Below, one piece after another: positions 32,979 through 40,748 of a stretch of 46,081 bases of DNA; position 1 is the first letter of the stretch, and every line of letters starts with the position of its first letter. The position numbers were made by a program, and so were the translations under genes. The DNA is from Streptomyces milbemycinicus (lineage in GTDB: Bacteria > Actinomycetota > Actinomycetes > Streptomycetales > Streptomycetaceae). Location of the stretch: contig NZ_MUNE01000172.1 of the NCBI RefSeq assembly GCF_002154605.1, positions 1-46,081 on the forward strand, given 5' to 3'. The notes beneath the pieces were generated by a model. It made no database searches, was not told the origin of the DNA, and worked only from the letters and a program-made list of their open reading frames with translations.

Positions 32979-33692
32979 TCAGCGCCACTGTCCTCCGTGT
33001 CCTCCGCCCGGGTACCCCGGGTAGCCCGACCCGCCCTGGTGGCGCCCCCCGCGGCCGGAGCCGTCATGGCCGGAGCCGTCTTGGCCGGAGCCGTACCGGT
33101 CCGCCCACTCCTTCGCCCAGCGGGCCGCCTCCTCCCGGTCTCGCTGCCAGTCCTCGGCGGTCCGCCCCTGGCCTCCCCACTGGGACGGCCAGGAGGGGCG
33201 CGACGGCTGCTGGGTGCGCGCCGGGGGCTTGGTGGGCGCCGTGGACGGGGCCTTGGGCTGTGCGGTCGGGACGCTGGGGGCCGCCGCGGGCTCGGCGGTG
33301 CGCGACGCGCCCGGCAGCGGCTTGGCGCCGGCCACCGCGTCGGCCACCGGGACGGCGTCGTCCGCGCTCGCGTCGGGCGCCGACGACGGCGCGTCGTGTG
33401 CGGGCGCGGCGGCGGCCTGGCGGCCGTCCTTGCCCAGCATCAGGAAGAGTGCGGTGGCGGCGCCGGTGGCGGAGAGCAGAATCGCCCCGGCCGCGGCCTT
33501 GCGCCGGTCGCTGACGGGGCGTCGGCGGGCGTGCCGGGGGCCGACCACCTCACCCCGCAGCACCTGCGGTTCGTCCTCGGCGCAGGACCCGGCGAGCTCG
33601 ACGGGCTGGGGGCCGGGAGTGACCAGCGTAGGACTCACCACACGCTTGTCCGCGCTGCGCGGTCGCGAGGGAGAAGGATGGTGGTCAGCCAT
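32979..33692 (-). CDS. Hypothetical membrane-anchored protein with Gly-rich tail
   Basis: 237 residues from ATG 33692; an ATG at 33731 in the same frame is an equal alternative, as neither has a good ribosome site. A cytoplasmic N-terminus (VVSPTLVTPGPQPVELAGSC then AEDEPQVLRGEVVGPRHARR) precedes one membrane segment (AAAGAILLSATGAATALFLM). The outer part is Pro/Ala/Thr-rich like a wall-spanning linker. It ends in WQRDREEAARWAKEWADRYG and a Gly/Ser/His-rich tail made of GSGxDGSG repeats. The conserved N-terminal block looks like a Streptomyces protein of unknown function. It lies 45 bases before the NUDIX gene. Confidence 0.65.
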   Translation of the reverse strand: MADHHPSPSRPRSADKRVVSPTLVTPGPQPVELAGSCAEDEPQVLRGEVVGPRHARRRPVSDRRKAAAGAILLSATGAATALFLMLGKDGRQAAAAPAHDAPSSAPDASADDAVPVADAVAGAKPLPGASRTAEPAAAPSVPTAQPKAPSTAPTKPPARTQQPSRPSWPSQWGGQGRTAEDWQRDREEAARWAKEWADRYGSGQDGSGHDGSGRGGRHQGGSGYPGYPGGGHGGQWR

Positions 33693-33799
33693 GGTGCTTG
33701 ATGATGCCCGCCCGCCGAACCCGCTGTCCATCTCGGCGATCGATTGTCCCCTTTATTGGCGTTACGTCGCACATGGCGGCGCCGGGCGGGAGTTGGGGC

Positions 33800-33970
33800 C
33801 CTAGGGCCTGTCGTCAAAGGGGGCGCCCTGCTCCCGACGCCTGGCACGGCGCCTCGCTGCGTTGTCGCACCGCCCGAGTACGCCCAGTACGAGGACGATG
33901 CTCCGCCTTGCGATGCACCGCACCAGACGCCGCTCGCGGCCGGACGCCCCCTTTGACGACAGACCCTAGG
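33800..33970. mobile_element. MITE-like element, 26-bp terminal inverted repeats, CTAG flanks
   Basis: 171 bases bounded by near-perfect inverted repeats: the left arm 33800-33825 contains tgtcgtcaaagggggcg, and the right arm 33945-33970 is its complement with 25 of 26 positions matched. The ends carry CTAG on both sides (33801-33804; 33966-33969), which fits a 4-bp target duplication of the IS5-type YTAR target. The interior has no gene, so it would need a transposase in trans. It could also form a long stem when transcribed. Confidence 0.7.
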
Positions 33971-34014
33971 CCGGGCGCCGTGAAGCTCGTAGCGGCCGCT
34001 GCCCGCCCGGCGGG

Positions 34015-34043
34015 TTGACGCCATACCGGCCGGTAGGCAGGAT
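34015..34043 (+). promoter_or_regulatory. Promoter of FAD dehydrogenase with palindromic operator in spacer
   Basis: TTGACG (34015-34020), a 17-base spacer, CAGGAT (34038-34043), 85 bases before the ATG. The spacer carries the perfect 12-bp palindrome TACCGGCCGGTA (34024-34035), related to the ATACCGACTGGT sites of the acyl-CoA island. Repression by a TetR protein is likely. Confidence 0.6.
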
Positions 34044-34127
34044 CGACCGACACCACCGGTGCCCGGGCACCACGGCCCGGCCGCCGGCCTTCCTGCGCGC
34101 TCCTGACAGAACGGGACACCAGAAACC

Positions 34128-35783
34128 ATGGCGTACGACGCGGATGTGATCGTGGTCGGGGCGGGGCTCGCGGGCCTGGCGGCCACCGCCGAACTCGCCG
34201 ACGCGGGCCGCAAGGTGATCCTGCTGGACCAGGAGCCCGAACAGTCCTTCGGCGGCCAGGCCCACTGGTCCTTCGGCGGCCTCTTCCTCGTCGACTCGCC
34301 CGAGCAGCGCCGGCTGCGCATCCGCGACAGCCGCGAACTGGCCTGGCAGGACTGGCTGGGCACGGCCGGGTTCGACCGCGAGGAGGACCACTGGCCGCGC
34401 CGCTGGGCCGAGGCGTACGTGGACTTCGCGGCCGGGGAGAAGCGCGCCTGGCTGCATGCCCAGGGGCTGCGGCTGTTCCCGCTCGTCGGCTGGGCCGAGC
34501 GCGGCGGCTACGACGCGACCGGGCACGGCAACTCCGTCCCCCGCTTCCATGTCACCTGGGGCACCGGCCCCGGCGTCGTCGCGCCCTTCGAGCGGCGGGT
34601 GCGGGCCGCGGCGGCCCGCGGCCTGGTCCAGCTGCGCTTCCGGCACCGGGTGACCGGGCTGTCCCGTAGCGCGGGCGCCGTCGACACCGTCACCGGCGAG
34701 ATCCTGGAGCCCAGCGACGCCGAGCGCGGCGCCCCCAGCAGCCGCGAGGTCACCGGCGCCTTCGAGCTGCGCGCCCAGGCGGTGATCATCACTTCCGGCG
34801 GGATCGGCGGCAACCACGAACTCGTCCGCCAGAACTGGCCCGAGCGTCTTGGCACCCCGCCCGAGCGGATGCTCTCCGGCGTCCCCGCGCATGTGGACGG
34901 CAAGATGCTGGGCGTCGCGGAGGCGGCGGGCGCGCGGCTGATCAACCGCGACCGGATGTGGCACTACACCGAGGGCATCGAGAACTGGAACCCCATCTGG
35001 CCCCGGCACGCCATCCGCATCCTGCCCGGCCCCTCCTCGCTGTGGTTCGACGCCCGCGGCAGACGGCTTCCCGTGCCGCTGTTCCCCGGCTTCGACACCC
35101 TCGGCACGCTCGAACACATCATGCGGACCGGCTACGACTACACCTGGTTCGTCCTCACCCGGAAGATCATCGAGAAGGAGTTCGCGCTCTCCGGCTCCGA
35201 GCAGAACCCGGACCTGACCGGCAAGAGCGTCCGCGATGTGCTGAACCGCGGGCGGGGCGGGGCCCCGGGCCCGGTCCAGGCGTTCATGGACCACGGCGCG
35301 GACTTCATCGTCGAGCGGTCGCTCCCCGGCCTCGTACGGCGGATGAACGAGCTCACCAAGGAACCGCTGATCGACGAGGCCGAGCTGCGCCGCCAGATCG
35401 TCGCCCGCGACCGGGAGATCGCCAACCCCTACACCAAGGACCTCCAGATCACGGCCCTGCGCGGCACCCGCAAATACCTCGCCGACCGCCTCATCCGCAC
35501 CGCCGCCCCGCACCGCATCCTCGACCCCAAGGCGGGCCCGCTGATCGCCGTGCGCCTCAACATCCTGACCCGTAAGACGCTGGGCGGCCTGGAGACCGAC
35601 CTGTCGGCGCGGGTGCTGGCCGAGGGCGGGGAGCCGCTGCCCGGTGTGTACGCGGCGGGCGAGGCGGCCGGGTTCGGCGGCGGGGGCGTCCACGGCTACC
35701 GCTCCCTGGAGGGCACCTTCCTCGGCGGCTGTCTCTTCTCCGGCCGTACGGCGGGCCGCGCGGCGGCGAAGGCGGTGGGGTAG
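34128..35783 (+). CDS. FAD-binding dehydrogenase (3-ketosteroid dehydrogenase-like)
   Basis: 551 residues. The FAD Rossmann motif VVGAGLAGLAATAELADAGR (Gly11, Gly13, Gly16) is at the N-terminus. The C-terminal FAD motif is LPGVYAAGEAAGFGGGGVHG followed by YRSLEGTFLGGCLFSGRTAG. The middle part, FGGQAHWSFGGLFLVDSPEQ and ENWNPIWPRHAIRILPGPSS, identifies the actinobacterial COG3573 family, which is related to fumarate reductase and ketosteroid dehydrogenases. It would oxidise a ring or acyl substrate. Its promoter has an operator like those of the acyl-CoA island, hinting at a common cyclic or terpenoid substrate. Confidence 0.9.
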   Translation: MAYDADVIVVGAGLAGLAATAELADAGRKVILLDQEPEQSFGGQAHWSFGGLFLVDSPEQRRLRIRDSRELAWQDWLGTAGFDREEDHWPRRWAEAYVDFAAGEKRAWLHAQGLRLFPLVGWAERGGYDATGHGNSVPRFHVTWGTGPGVVAPFERRVRAAAARGLVQLRFRHRVTGLSRSAGAVDTVTGEILEPSDAERGAPSSREVTGAFELRAQAVIITSGGIGGNHELVRQNWPERLGTPPERMLSGVPAHVDGKMLGVAEAAGARLINRDRMWHYTEGIENWNPIWPRHAIRILPGPSSLWFDARGRRLPVPLFPGFDTLGTLEHIMRTGYDYTWFVLTRKIIEKEFALSGSEQNPDLTGKSVRDVLNRGRGGAPGPVQAFMDHGADFIVERSLPGLVRRMNELTKEPLIDEAELRRQIVARDREIANPYTKDLQITALRGTRKYLADRLIRTAAPHRILDPKAGPLIAVRLNILTRKTLGGLETDLSARVLAEGGEPLPGVYAAGEAAGFGGGGVHGYRSLEGTFLGGCLFSGRTAGRAAAKAVG

Positions 35784-35812
35784 GGCGGCCGGTGGGGCAG
35801 AGCGGGTGCGCC

Positions 35813-35829
35813 GACTTCTGACGGAAGTC
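35813..35829. promoter_or_regulatory. Small palindrome upstream of the molybdoenzyme gene
   Basis: gacttc (35813-35818) and gaagtc (35824-35829) are perfect inverted arms with a 5-base spacer; the string tctgacg occurs on both sides. It lies 58 bases before ATG 35887 and could be an operator. Confidence 0.35.
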
Positions 35830-35886
35830 TGACGAAAGGCCGAAGAGCCTGGCGCCCGCCACCTCCGGAGTGCTCTCATCAGGGAC

Positions 35887-36681
35887 ATGGACCGCAATCC
35901 CGGCGCCGCGGAGCACCCCGCCGCCGACCCGGATACAACCCCCGACCCGGATAACCCCGACCCGGACACCGCCGCCGGCCGCGGCACCCCCGTCGGCCGG
36001 CGCGTCATCCTCGGCATGCTCGCCCTGGGCGCGGGCGGCATGGCCGCCGCGCCCTGGCTGCAGCGCCGCCTGGAGAAGTTCCTGGCCGTGGCGGCGGAGA
36101 ACGACCCCACCGGGGTGACCGGGCTGCTCCCCAACGGCGGCGGGTTCCGCTACTACTCGGTGACCTCCTCCGTCCCGCACAAGAACGCCGAGAACTACCG
36201 GCTGACCGTCGGCGGACTTGTCGACAAACCCGCCGGCTACCGGCTCGCCGACCTCCGTGCGCTGCCCCAGCACCGCATCATCCACGACGTCCAGTGCGTC
36301 ACCGGCTGGCGCGTGCCGCAGACCTCCTTCGAGGGCGTACGCCTGGCCACACTGCTGGACGCCGCCGGGGTCCGGCCGGGGGCCGGGGCCGTCCGCTTCA
36401 CCTGCTTCGACGGGGCGTACAGCGAGAGCCTGACCCTCGAACAGGCCCGCCGGGACGACGTCCTGGTCGCCCTGCGGATGCGGGACGAGCCGCTGGGCCA
36501 CTCCCACGGCGGCCCGGTGCGGCTGTACGTCGCCCCCATGTACTTCTACAAGTCGGCGAAGTGGCTCTCCGGTATCGAGGTCACTCACGAGGTACAGCCC
36601 GGCTATTGGGAGGACCGCGGCTATGACGTGGACGCCTGGGTCGGCAAGTCGAACGGACGCGATGATGCCGCCACGACCTGA
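35887..36681 (+). CDS. Sulfite oxidase/YedY-like molybdopterin oxidoreductase
   Basis: 264 residues. After a Pro/Asp-rich N-terminus, GRRVILGMLALGAGGMAAAP (Arg38-Arg39) fits a twin-arginine signal or anchor, so the enzyme works outside the membrane. The SUOX-type fold is shown by YRLTVGGLVDKPAGYRLADL and the molybdenum-ligating Cys137 (HDVQCVTGWRVPQTSFEGV), then VRLYVAPMYFYKSAKWLSGI. It probably receives electrons from the cytochrome b encoded by the next gene, which overlaps its 3' end. By analogy with MsrP/MsrQ it might repair oxidised methionine. Substrate unproven. Confidence 0.9.
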   Translation: MDRNPGAAEHPAADPDTTPDPDNPDPDTAAGRGTPVGRRVILGMLALGAGGMAAAPWLQRRLEKFLAVAAENDPTGVTGLLPNGGGFRYYSVTSSVPHKNAENYRLTVGGLVDKPAGYRLADLRALPQHRIIHDVQCVTGWRVPQTSFEGVRLATLLDAAGVRPGAGAVRFTCFDGAYSESLTLEQARRDDVLVALRMRDEPLGHSHGGPVRLYVAPMYFYKSAKWLSGIEVTHEVQPGYWEDRGYDVDAWVGKSNGRDDAATT

Positions 36682-37351
36682 CGCGCACCCCGGTGGTCCC
36701 GCCCCCGTACGCCCCGCCGCACACGCCCGTACCGGGCCCCGCCCCCGCGTGGCCCGGTTCACCCCGGCCGAGCGGTGGATCCACCGCACCACCGCCGTCC
36801 TCCTGGGCACCTGTGTGGTGAGCGCGGCCTGTCTGTATCTGCCGCAGCTCGCCGAACTCGTGGGCCGCCGCGCCCTGGTGGTCACGGTGCACGAGTGGAC
36901 CGGCATCCTGACCCCGGTCCCGACGCTGCTGGGCCTGGTCTCCCGCGCCTTCCGCGCCGACCTGACCCGTCTCAACCGCTTCGGCCCGCACGACCGCCGC
37001 TGGCTGCGCGCGGTGCTGCGGCGCGACACGCGCGAGGGGGCGCGCCCGGCGGGCAAGTTCAACGCGGGGCAGAAGCTGTACGCCGCCTATATCAGCGGCG
37101 CCGTGCTGGTGATGGCGGGCACCGGGCTGCTGATGTGGTTCACCGATCTGGCCCCGCTGGTCTGGCGCATCAGCGCCACGTTCGTCCATGACTGGCTGGC
37201 GCTGGCCGTCGGCATCGTTCTGCTCGGGCACATCGGCATGGCGCTCGGCGACCCGGAGGCCCGGCGCGGTCTGCGCACCGGAACGGTCGACCGGAGGTGG
37301 GCGGCCCGCGAACACCCGCTGTGGCGGACCGACGAGGACCGCGACGGGTAA
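36662..37351 (+). CDS. Cytochrome b561-type membrane subunit (MsrQ/FdhC-like role)
   Basis: 229 residues from ATG 36662 (or 36665), overlapping the molybdoenzyme gene by 20 bases. Four membrane segments carry four candidate haem-ligand His: His41 (ERWIHRTT), His77 (TVHEWTG), His176 (FVHDWLAL) and His190 (LLGHIGMA). The pattern fits a di-haem cytochrome b that hands quinol electrons to the exported molybdoenzyme. The segment FNAGQKLYAAYISGAVLVMA is typical of formate-dehydrogenase gamma-like proteins. Confidence 0.88.
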   Translation: MMPPRPDAHPGGPAPVRPAAHARTGPRPRVARFTPAERWIHRTTAVLLGTCVVSAACLYLPQLAELVGRRALVVTVHEWTGILTPVPTLLGLVSRAFRADLTRLNRFGPHDRRWLRAVLRRDTREGARPAGKFNAGQKLYAAYISGAVLVMAGTGLLMWFTDLAPLVWRISATFVHDWLALAVGIVLLGHIGMALGDPEARRGLRTGTVDRRWAAREHPLWRTDEDRDG

Positions 37352-37490
37352 GTCTCACGGCAAAATTCGCCCCGATGGCGGCGGGGCAACACAAGCGTGA
37401 ATTGAAAGCCGCCGCCCGTTCCCGATGCCATGATGCGACACGTGCCGTCAATTCCGAGGCCGGGAAACTCCGGGGAAAAGGTGTGCTCGA

Positions 37491-38552
37491 ATGGCCGAGA
37501 AAGGGCTCGGGAGAGTCACCGCGCGACAGTGGGCGCCGCTTGTGGGATGTGCCGCCGCGCTCCTCGCGCTGAGCGGATGTCTCGGCACGTCAGGCGGGTC
37601 GGACCGGCAGAGCGGGCTATGGGTTGACCCGGACAACCCGGCCGCCCGGAAGGCCCGTGAGCAGCGGCGCGCGGGCCGTTACGCGGAGGCGGAGCTCATG
37701 CGGCGGATCGCCGACGAGCCGATCGCCGAATGGCTCGGCCCGCATCCGCGCGAACGGGTCCGGTTTATCACCGAATCCGCGGCGCGGGAGCACCGTACGC
37801 CGGTGCTGGTCGCCTATCACATTCCGTACCGGGACTGCGGAAGATACTCCCGGGGCGGGGCGGGAAGCGACGCCGAATATCTGGACTGGATCCGTGAGAT
37901 CGTCTCCGGAATCGGTGAGAGAAGGGCGATTGTCGTATTGGAACCCGACGCGATTGCTCAGGTGGTCGACGGCTGCATTCCCAAGCCGCTGCGTGCACCG
38001 CGGCTGGCCCTGCTGCGCGACGCGGTCGCCATGCTCTCCGCGATGCCCGCCACCCGGATCTATCTGGACGCCGGGAACCCGGGGTGGATCAAGGACACCG
38101 AGCGGCTGGTGGAGCCGCTGATGAAAAGCGGCATCGACCAGGCGGACGGCTTCGCCCTGAACGTCTCGAACTTCCAGCCGACGGCGGTGACCCGCGCTTA
38201 CGGCCGTCGGCTGTCCCTCCAGCTCGGCAGGGTCCACTTCATCATCGACACCAGCCGCAACGGCAACGGCCCGCTCACCTCCGTCAGGGGCGAGGGCGAC
38301 GACGGCAAGAGCGGTGACATGGGCGCCGTGCGCTCCGCCAGCGACGGCCAGGAGAGCTGGTGCAACCCCCCGGGGCGGGCTCTGGGGGATCCCCCGAGCA
38401 CCCGTACGGGCGACCCCGCCATCGACGCGTATCTGTGGATCAAGCGTCCGGGAGAGTCCGACGGGCCCTGCAACGGCGGCCCGCCTGCGGGTCGTTGGTG
38501 GACGGAGTACGCGCTCGACCTGGCCCGTAACGCCAACCTGCGCGAAAGGTGA
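37491..38552 (+). CDS. Glycoside hydrolase family 6 lipoprotein (endoglucanase, CslZ-like)
   Basis: 353 residues. A lipoprotein signal ends in ALLALSGC (Cys30 to be lipidated), so it is anchored at the outer face of the membrane. GH6 signatures are PVLVAYHIPYRDCGRYSRGG AG-type loop, IVVLEPDAIAQVVDGC, YLDAGNPGWIKD and FALNVSNFQPT, and the C-terminal loop ESWCNPPGRALGDPPSTRTG. It would cut beta-1,4-glucan. It converges with a CslA-like glycan synthase gene, leaving 9 bases between the stops. In S. coelicolor a GH6 gene (cslZ) accompanies cslA, so it may trim the same polymer. Confidence 0.93.
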   Translation: MAEKGLGRVTARQWAPLVGCAAALLALSGCLGTSGGSDRQSGLWVDPDNPAARKAREQRRAGRYAEAELMRRIADEPIAEWLGPHPRERVRFITESAAREHRTPVLVAYHIPYRDCGRYSRGGAGSDAEYLDWIREIVSGIGERRAIVVLEPDAIAQVVDGCIPKPLRAPRLALLRDAVAMLSAMPATRIYLDAGNPGWIKDTERLVEPLMKSGIDQADGFALNVSNFQPTAVTRAYGRRLSLQLGRVHFIIDTSRNGNGPLTSVRGEGDDGKSGDMGAVRSASDGQESWCNPPGRALGDPPSTRTGDPAIDAYLWIKRPGESDGPCNGGPPAGRWWTEYALDLARNANLRER

Positions 38553-38561
38553 CCACAAGCG

Positions 38562-40397
38562 TCAGTGGGCCTCGGCGCGGGCCGTCGGCACCGCCGGGGC
38601 GGTGCGCCGTCCGCGCCGCGTGAGCAGCAGCCCGCCGGACCAGATGGCCATCGGCGCCAGGCACAGCGCCAGCGCCAGCATCGCCCAGGTGCGCATCGCG
38701 GCGTGGGTGTGGCCCAGGAACAGCGAGGCGACCAGCGAGCCGCCGAAGACCGCGGCCCACACCAGATGGATACGGAAGGTGGACAGCCGGTCGGGGCTGG
38801 AGGAGTCGCCCTTGGGCGTGACCACGAACCGGCTCTTGCGCCGCAGCAGCGCGTCGCACAGCGACTTGGCGTAGATCGGGGCGGACAGCGCGGAGAGCAG
38901 CATTCCCGCCACCCCGCCGGAGCCCTCCGGTTCGTGCGGGGAGACGTTGTGCCGCCGGTTCCAGATGTACAGGCCGATCTGGAGCGCCGCGGCGTCGCTG
39001 TAGAGCATCATCCACATCTCCGCCGGGATATGGATCCCGGACGCGCCGAGCACCAGGAACAGCGCGCAGGACAGGGCCGAGAGCATCCAGTTGAGCGCGG
39101 TCATCGGGTAGTAGGCGATCATCAGCGAGTAGTTGAGCAGCTTCCCCGGCGACAGCGTGAACGGCCCCTTCCAGAACTGCTTGAGCACCGTCTCGTAGGT
39201 GCCGCGGCTCCAGCGCAGCTGCTGGGTGAAGAAGTCCGTCCAGGTGCTCGGGCCCTCCCCGACGGCCAGTACGTCCGGGGTGTAGACCGAGCGCCACTTC
39301 TTCCGGGTGACGGGGTTGCGGCGGCGGTGCAGCTCGAAGCCGGTGGCCATGTCCTCGGTGATCGAGTCGTACAGCCCGCCGATGCTCCGCAGCGCGGCGA
39401 TGCGCACCGCGTTGTTGGTCCCCACGAACATCGGGCCGCCATAGGCGTTTCCGGCCCGCTGGATCAGCGCGTGGAAGAGGAACTGCTGGCTCTCGGCCGC
39501 CTTGGTGACCGCCGTATCGTAATTTCCGTACACCTGCGGACCGACCACAAAGGCGACATCGGGATCGCGGAAGTAACCCATCATGCGCTCCAGGAAGTTG
39601 GGCAGCGGCACATGATCGGTGTCCACACAGGCCATGAATTCATAGTCGTCGCCATGGGCGTCCAGCCAGGCGTTGTAATTCCCGTGCTTGGTCCTGGCGC
39701 GGAAGGATCCCTTGGGCTGATTCCATTTCTCGATGCCCTTGCGGGAGAAATGCCGTACGCCCAGCCGGGCGCACAGCTCCTTGGCCTCCTCGTCGTTTCC
39801 CTCGTCGAGCAGCCATACGTCGAGCCTCCCGGCGTGTCTGACCTGCATCGCCCCCTCCAGCGTCGCCCGGACCATGTCGATCGGCTCCTTGCCGGGGACG
39901 AAGCTGGTCAGGAACGCGACCCGGGTCCCGGGCTCGGCGGTCACCGGCACCGGGTCGCGGGCCACCAGCGTGGCGTGCGCGTTGGAGACCACGGTGAACA
40001 GGCGGAACGCCTCGATCAGCGCGATCGAGAACAGCATCGTCCGGTCCGCGGCCGTCTCCCAGCCCGTCACACCGTCGCGGTGCACCCAGTGCTGGGGCTG
40101 CAGCAGCCACAGCAGCAGCAGCGCCGAGCACACCGGCGCCGCACACAGCAGCAGCGCCGCGCGGACGCGGTGCGGCTCCTGCGCCAGCAGGCTCCGGCAG
40201 CGCACCCGGTACGGGCGGCCGGACGGGGGCTGGGTCAGCGGGCCCGCCAGCTGGCTGTACCGCTGGTACTCATAACTCCCGTTCGGGCCCTGGCGGCAGG
40301 GGGCCATCTCGTGGTGCGCCGGCCGCGCGGGAGGGGGAGCGGTGCTGGGCGCGGCTCCGATCTCGGCCGTGTCTCTGACGGGGGTAGGTGCGGACAT
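38562..40397 (-). CDS. CslA-like membrane glycosyltransferase (GT2, cellulose-synthase-like)
   Basis: 611 residues. Two N-terminal membrane segments (ALLLCAAPVCSALLLLWLL; TMLFSIALIEAFRLFTVV) precede the GT2 domain with Asp198 (LLDEGND), Asp259/Asp261 (CVDTDHVPLPN), Glu348-Asp349 (SITEDMATGF) and the QxxRW motif at Gln392-Trp396 (QQLRWSRGT). Four or more membrane segments form the C-terminal channel. It makes and exports a beta-glucan-like chain, which at streptomycete hyphal tips is tied to CslA. The usual partner glxA is not next to it. Start at ATG 40397; the upstream 350 bases face a GT4 gene. Confidence 0.93.
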   Translation of the reverse strand: MSAPTPVRDTAEIGAAPSTAPPPARPAHHEMAPCRQGPNGSYEYQRYSQLAGPLTQPPSGRPYRVRCRSLLAQEPHRVRAALLLCAAPVCSALLLLWLLQPQHWVHRDGVTGWETAADRTMLFSIALIEAFRLFTVVSNAHATLVARDPVPVTAEPGTRVAFLTSFVPGKEPIDMVRATLEGAMQVRHAGRLDVWLLDEGNDEEAKELCARLGVRHFSRKGIEKWNQPKGSFRARTKHGNYNAWLDAHGDDYEFMACVDTDHVPLPNFLERMMGYFRDPDVAFVVGPQVYGNYDTAVTKAAESQQFLFHALIQRAGNAYGGPMFVGTNNAVRIAALRSIGGLYDSITEDMATGFELHRRRNPVTRKKWRSVYTPDVLAVGEGPSTWTDFFTQQLRWSRGTYETVLKQFWKGPFTLSPGKLLNYSLMIAYYPMTALNWMLSALSCALFLVLGASGIHIPAEMWMMLYSDAAALQIGLYIWNRRHNVSPHEPEGSGGVAGMLLSALSAPIYAKSLCDALLRRKSRFVVTPKGDSSSPDRLSTFRIHLVWAAVFGGSLVASLFLGHTHAAMRTWAMLALALCLAPMAIWSGGLLLTRRGRRTAPAVPTARAEAH

Positions 40398-40748
40398 CTG
40401 GGCACTCCCGCGGGTCGTCGGGACGCAATATCGCGCGGCGATGACCCGGACGGCCTACATTCGTCATGTCATCGCGCGAGATGAGAAGGTAACAATCCGC
40501 TGGGGAATGGCTGTGCAAATCGGATTTTCGGCGCGCCCTCTCGCGCCTTGCCGATGTGCCGGTCGGGCCGCCACTCCGACGGCCTATCGCCGCGCGTCTT
40601 ACGTGATTTACATCCCGCCATCTGTCATGGTCGGATGTGATTCAGCGTGCATGTTCCGACCGCGCGTGTTGGCTGTGGGTTGCGGGATGCGCGAGTAAAC
40701 CCGCGCCATGCGGCGTGCGATATACGGAAGATGGGGCCCGGTCGCCCG
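40398..40748. other. Divergent intergenic region between two glycosyltransferases
   Basis: 351 bases presumably holding the promoters of both glycosyltransferase genes. It is AT-richer than its surroundings in places (about 40470-40520 and 40600-40650). I could not find a clear hexamer pair or palindrome, nor a gene. Confidence 0.4.

Larger units (their letters stand above)
33693..34127. other. Divergent intergenic region with MITE and promoter
   Basis: About 435 bases between the hypothetical gene and the FAD dehydrogenase. It holds the 171-bp MITE-like element (33800-33970) and a promoter/operator (34015-34043). No further gene is seen. Confidence 0.6.

Noticed and set aside
33800..33970. 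Simple terminator for the hypothetical gene
   Set aside because: The element lies upstream, not downstream, of both flanking genes, and its 26-bp arms and CTAG borders fit a mobile element better.
33966..36134. 722-codon open frame on the minus strand
   Set aside because: Antisense to the FAD dehydrogenase; no motif.
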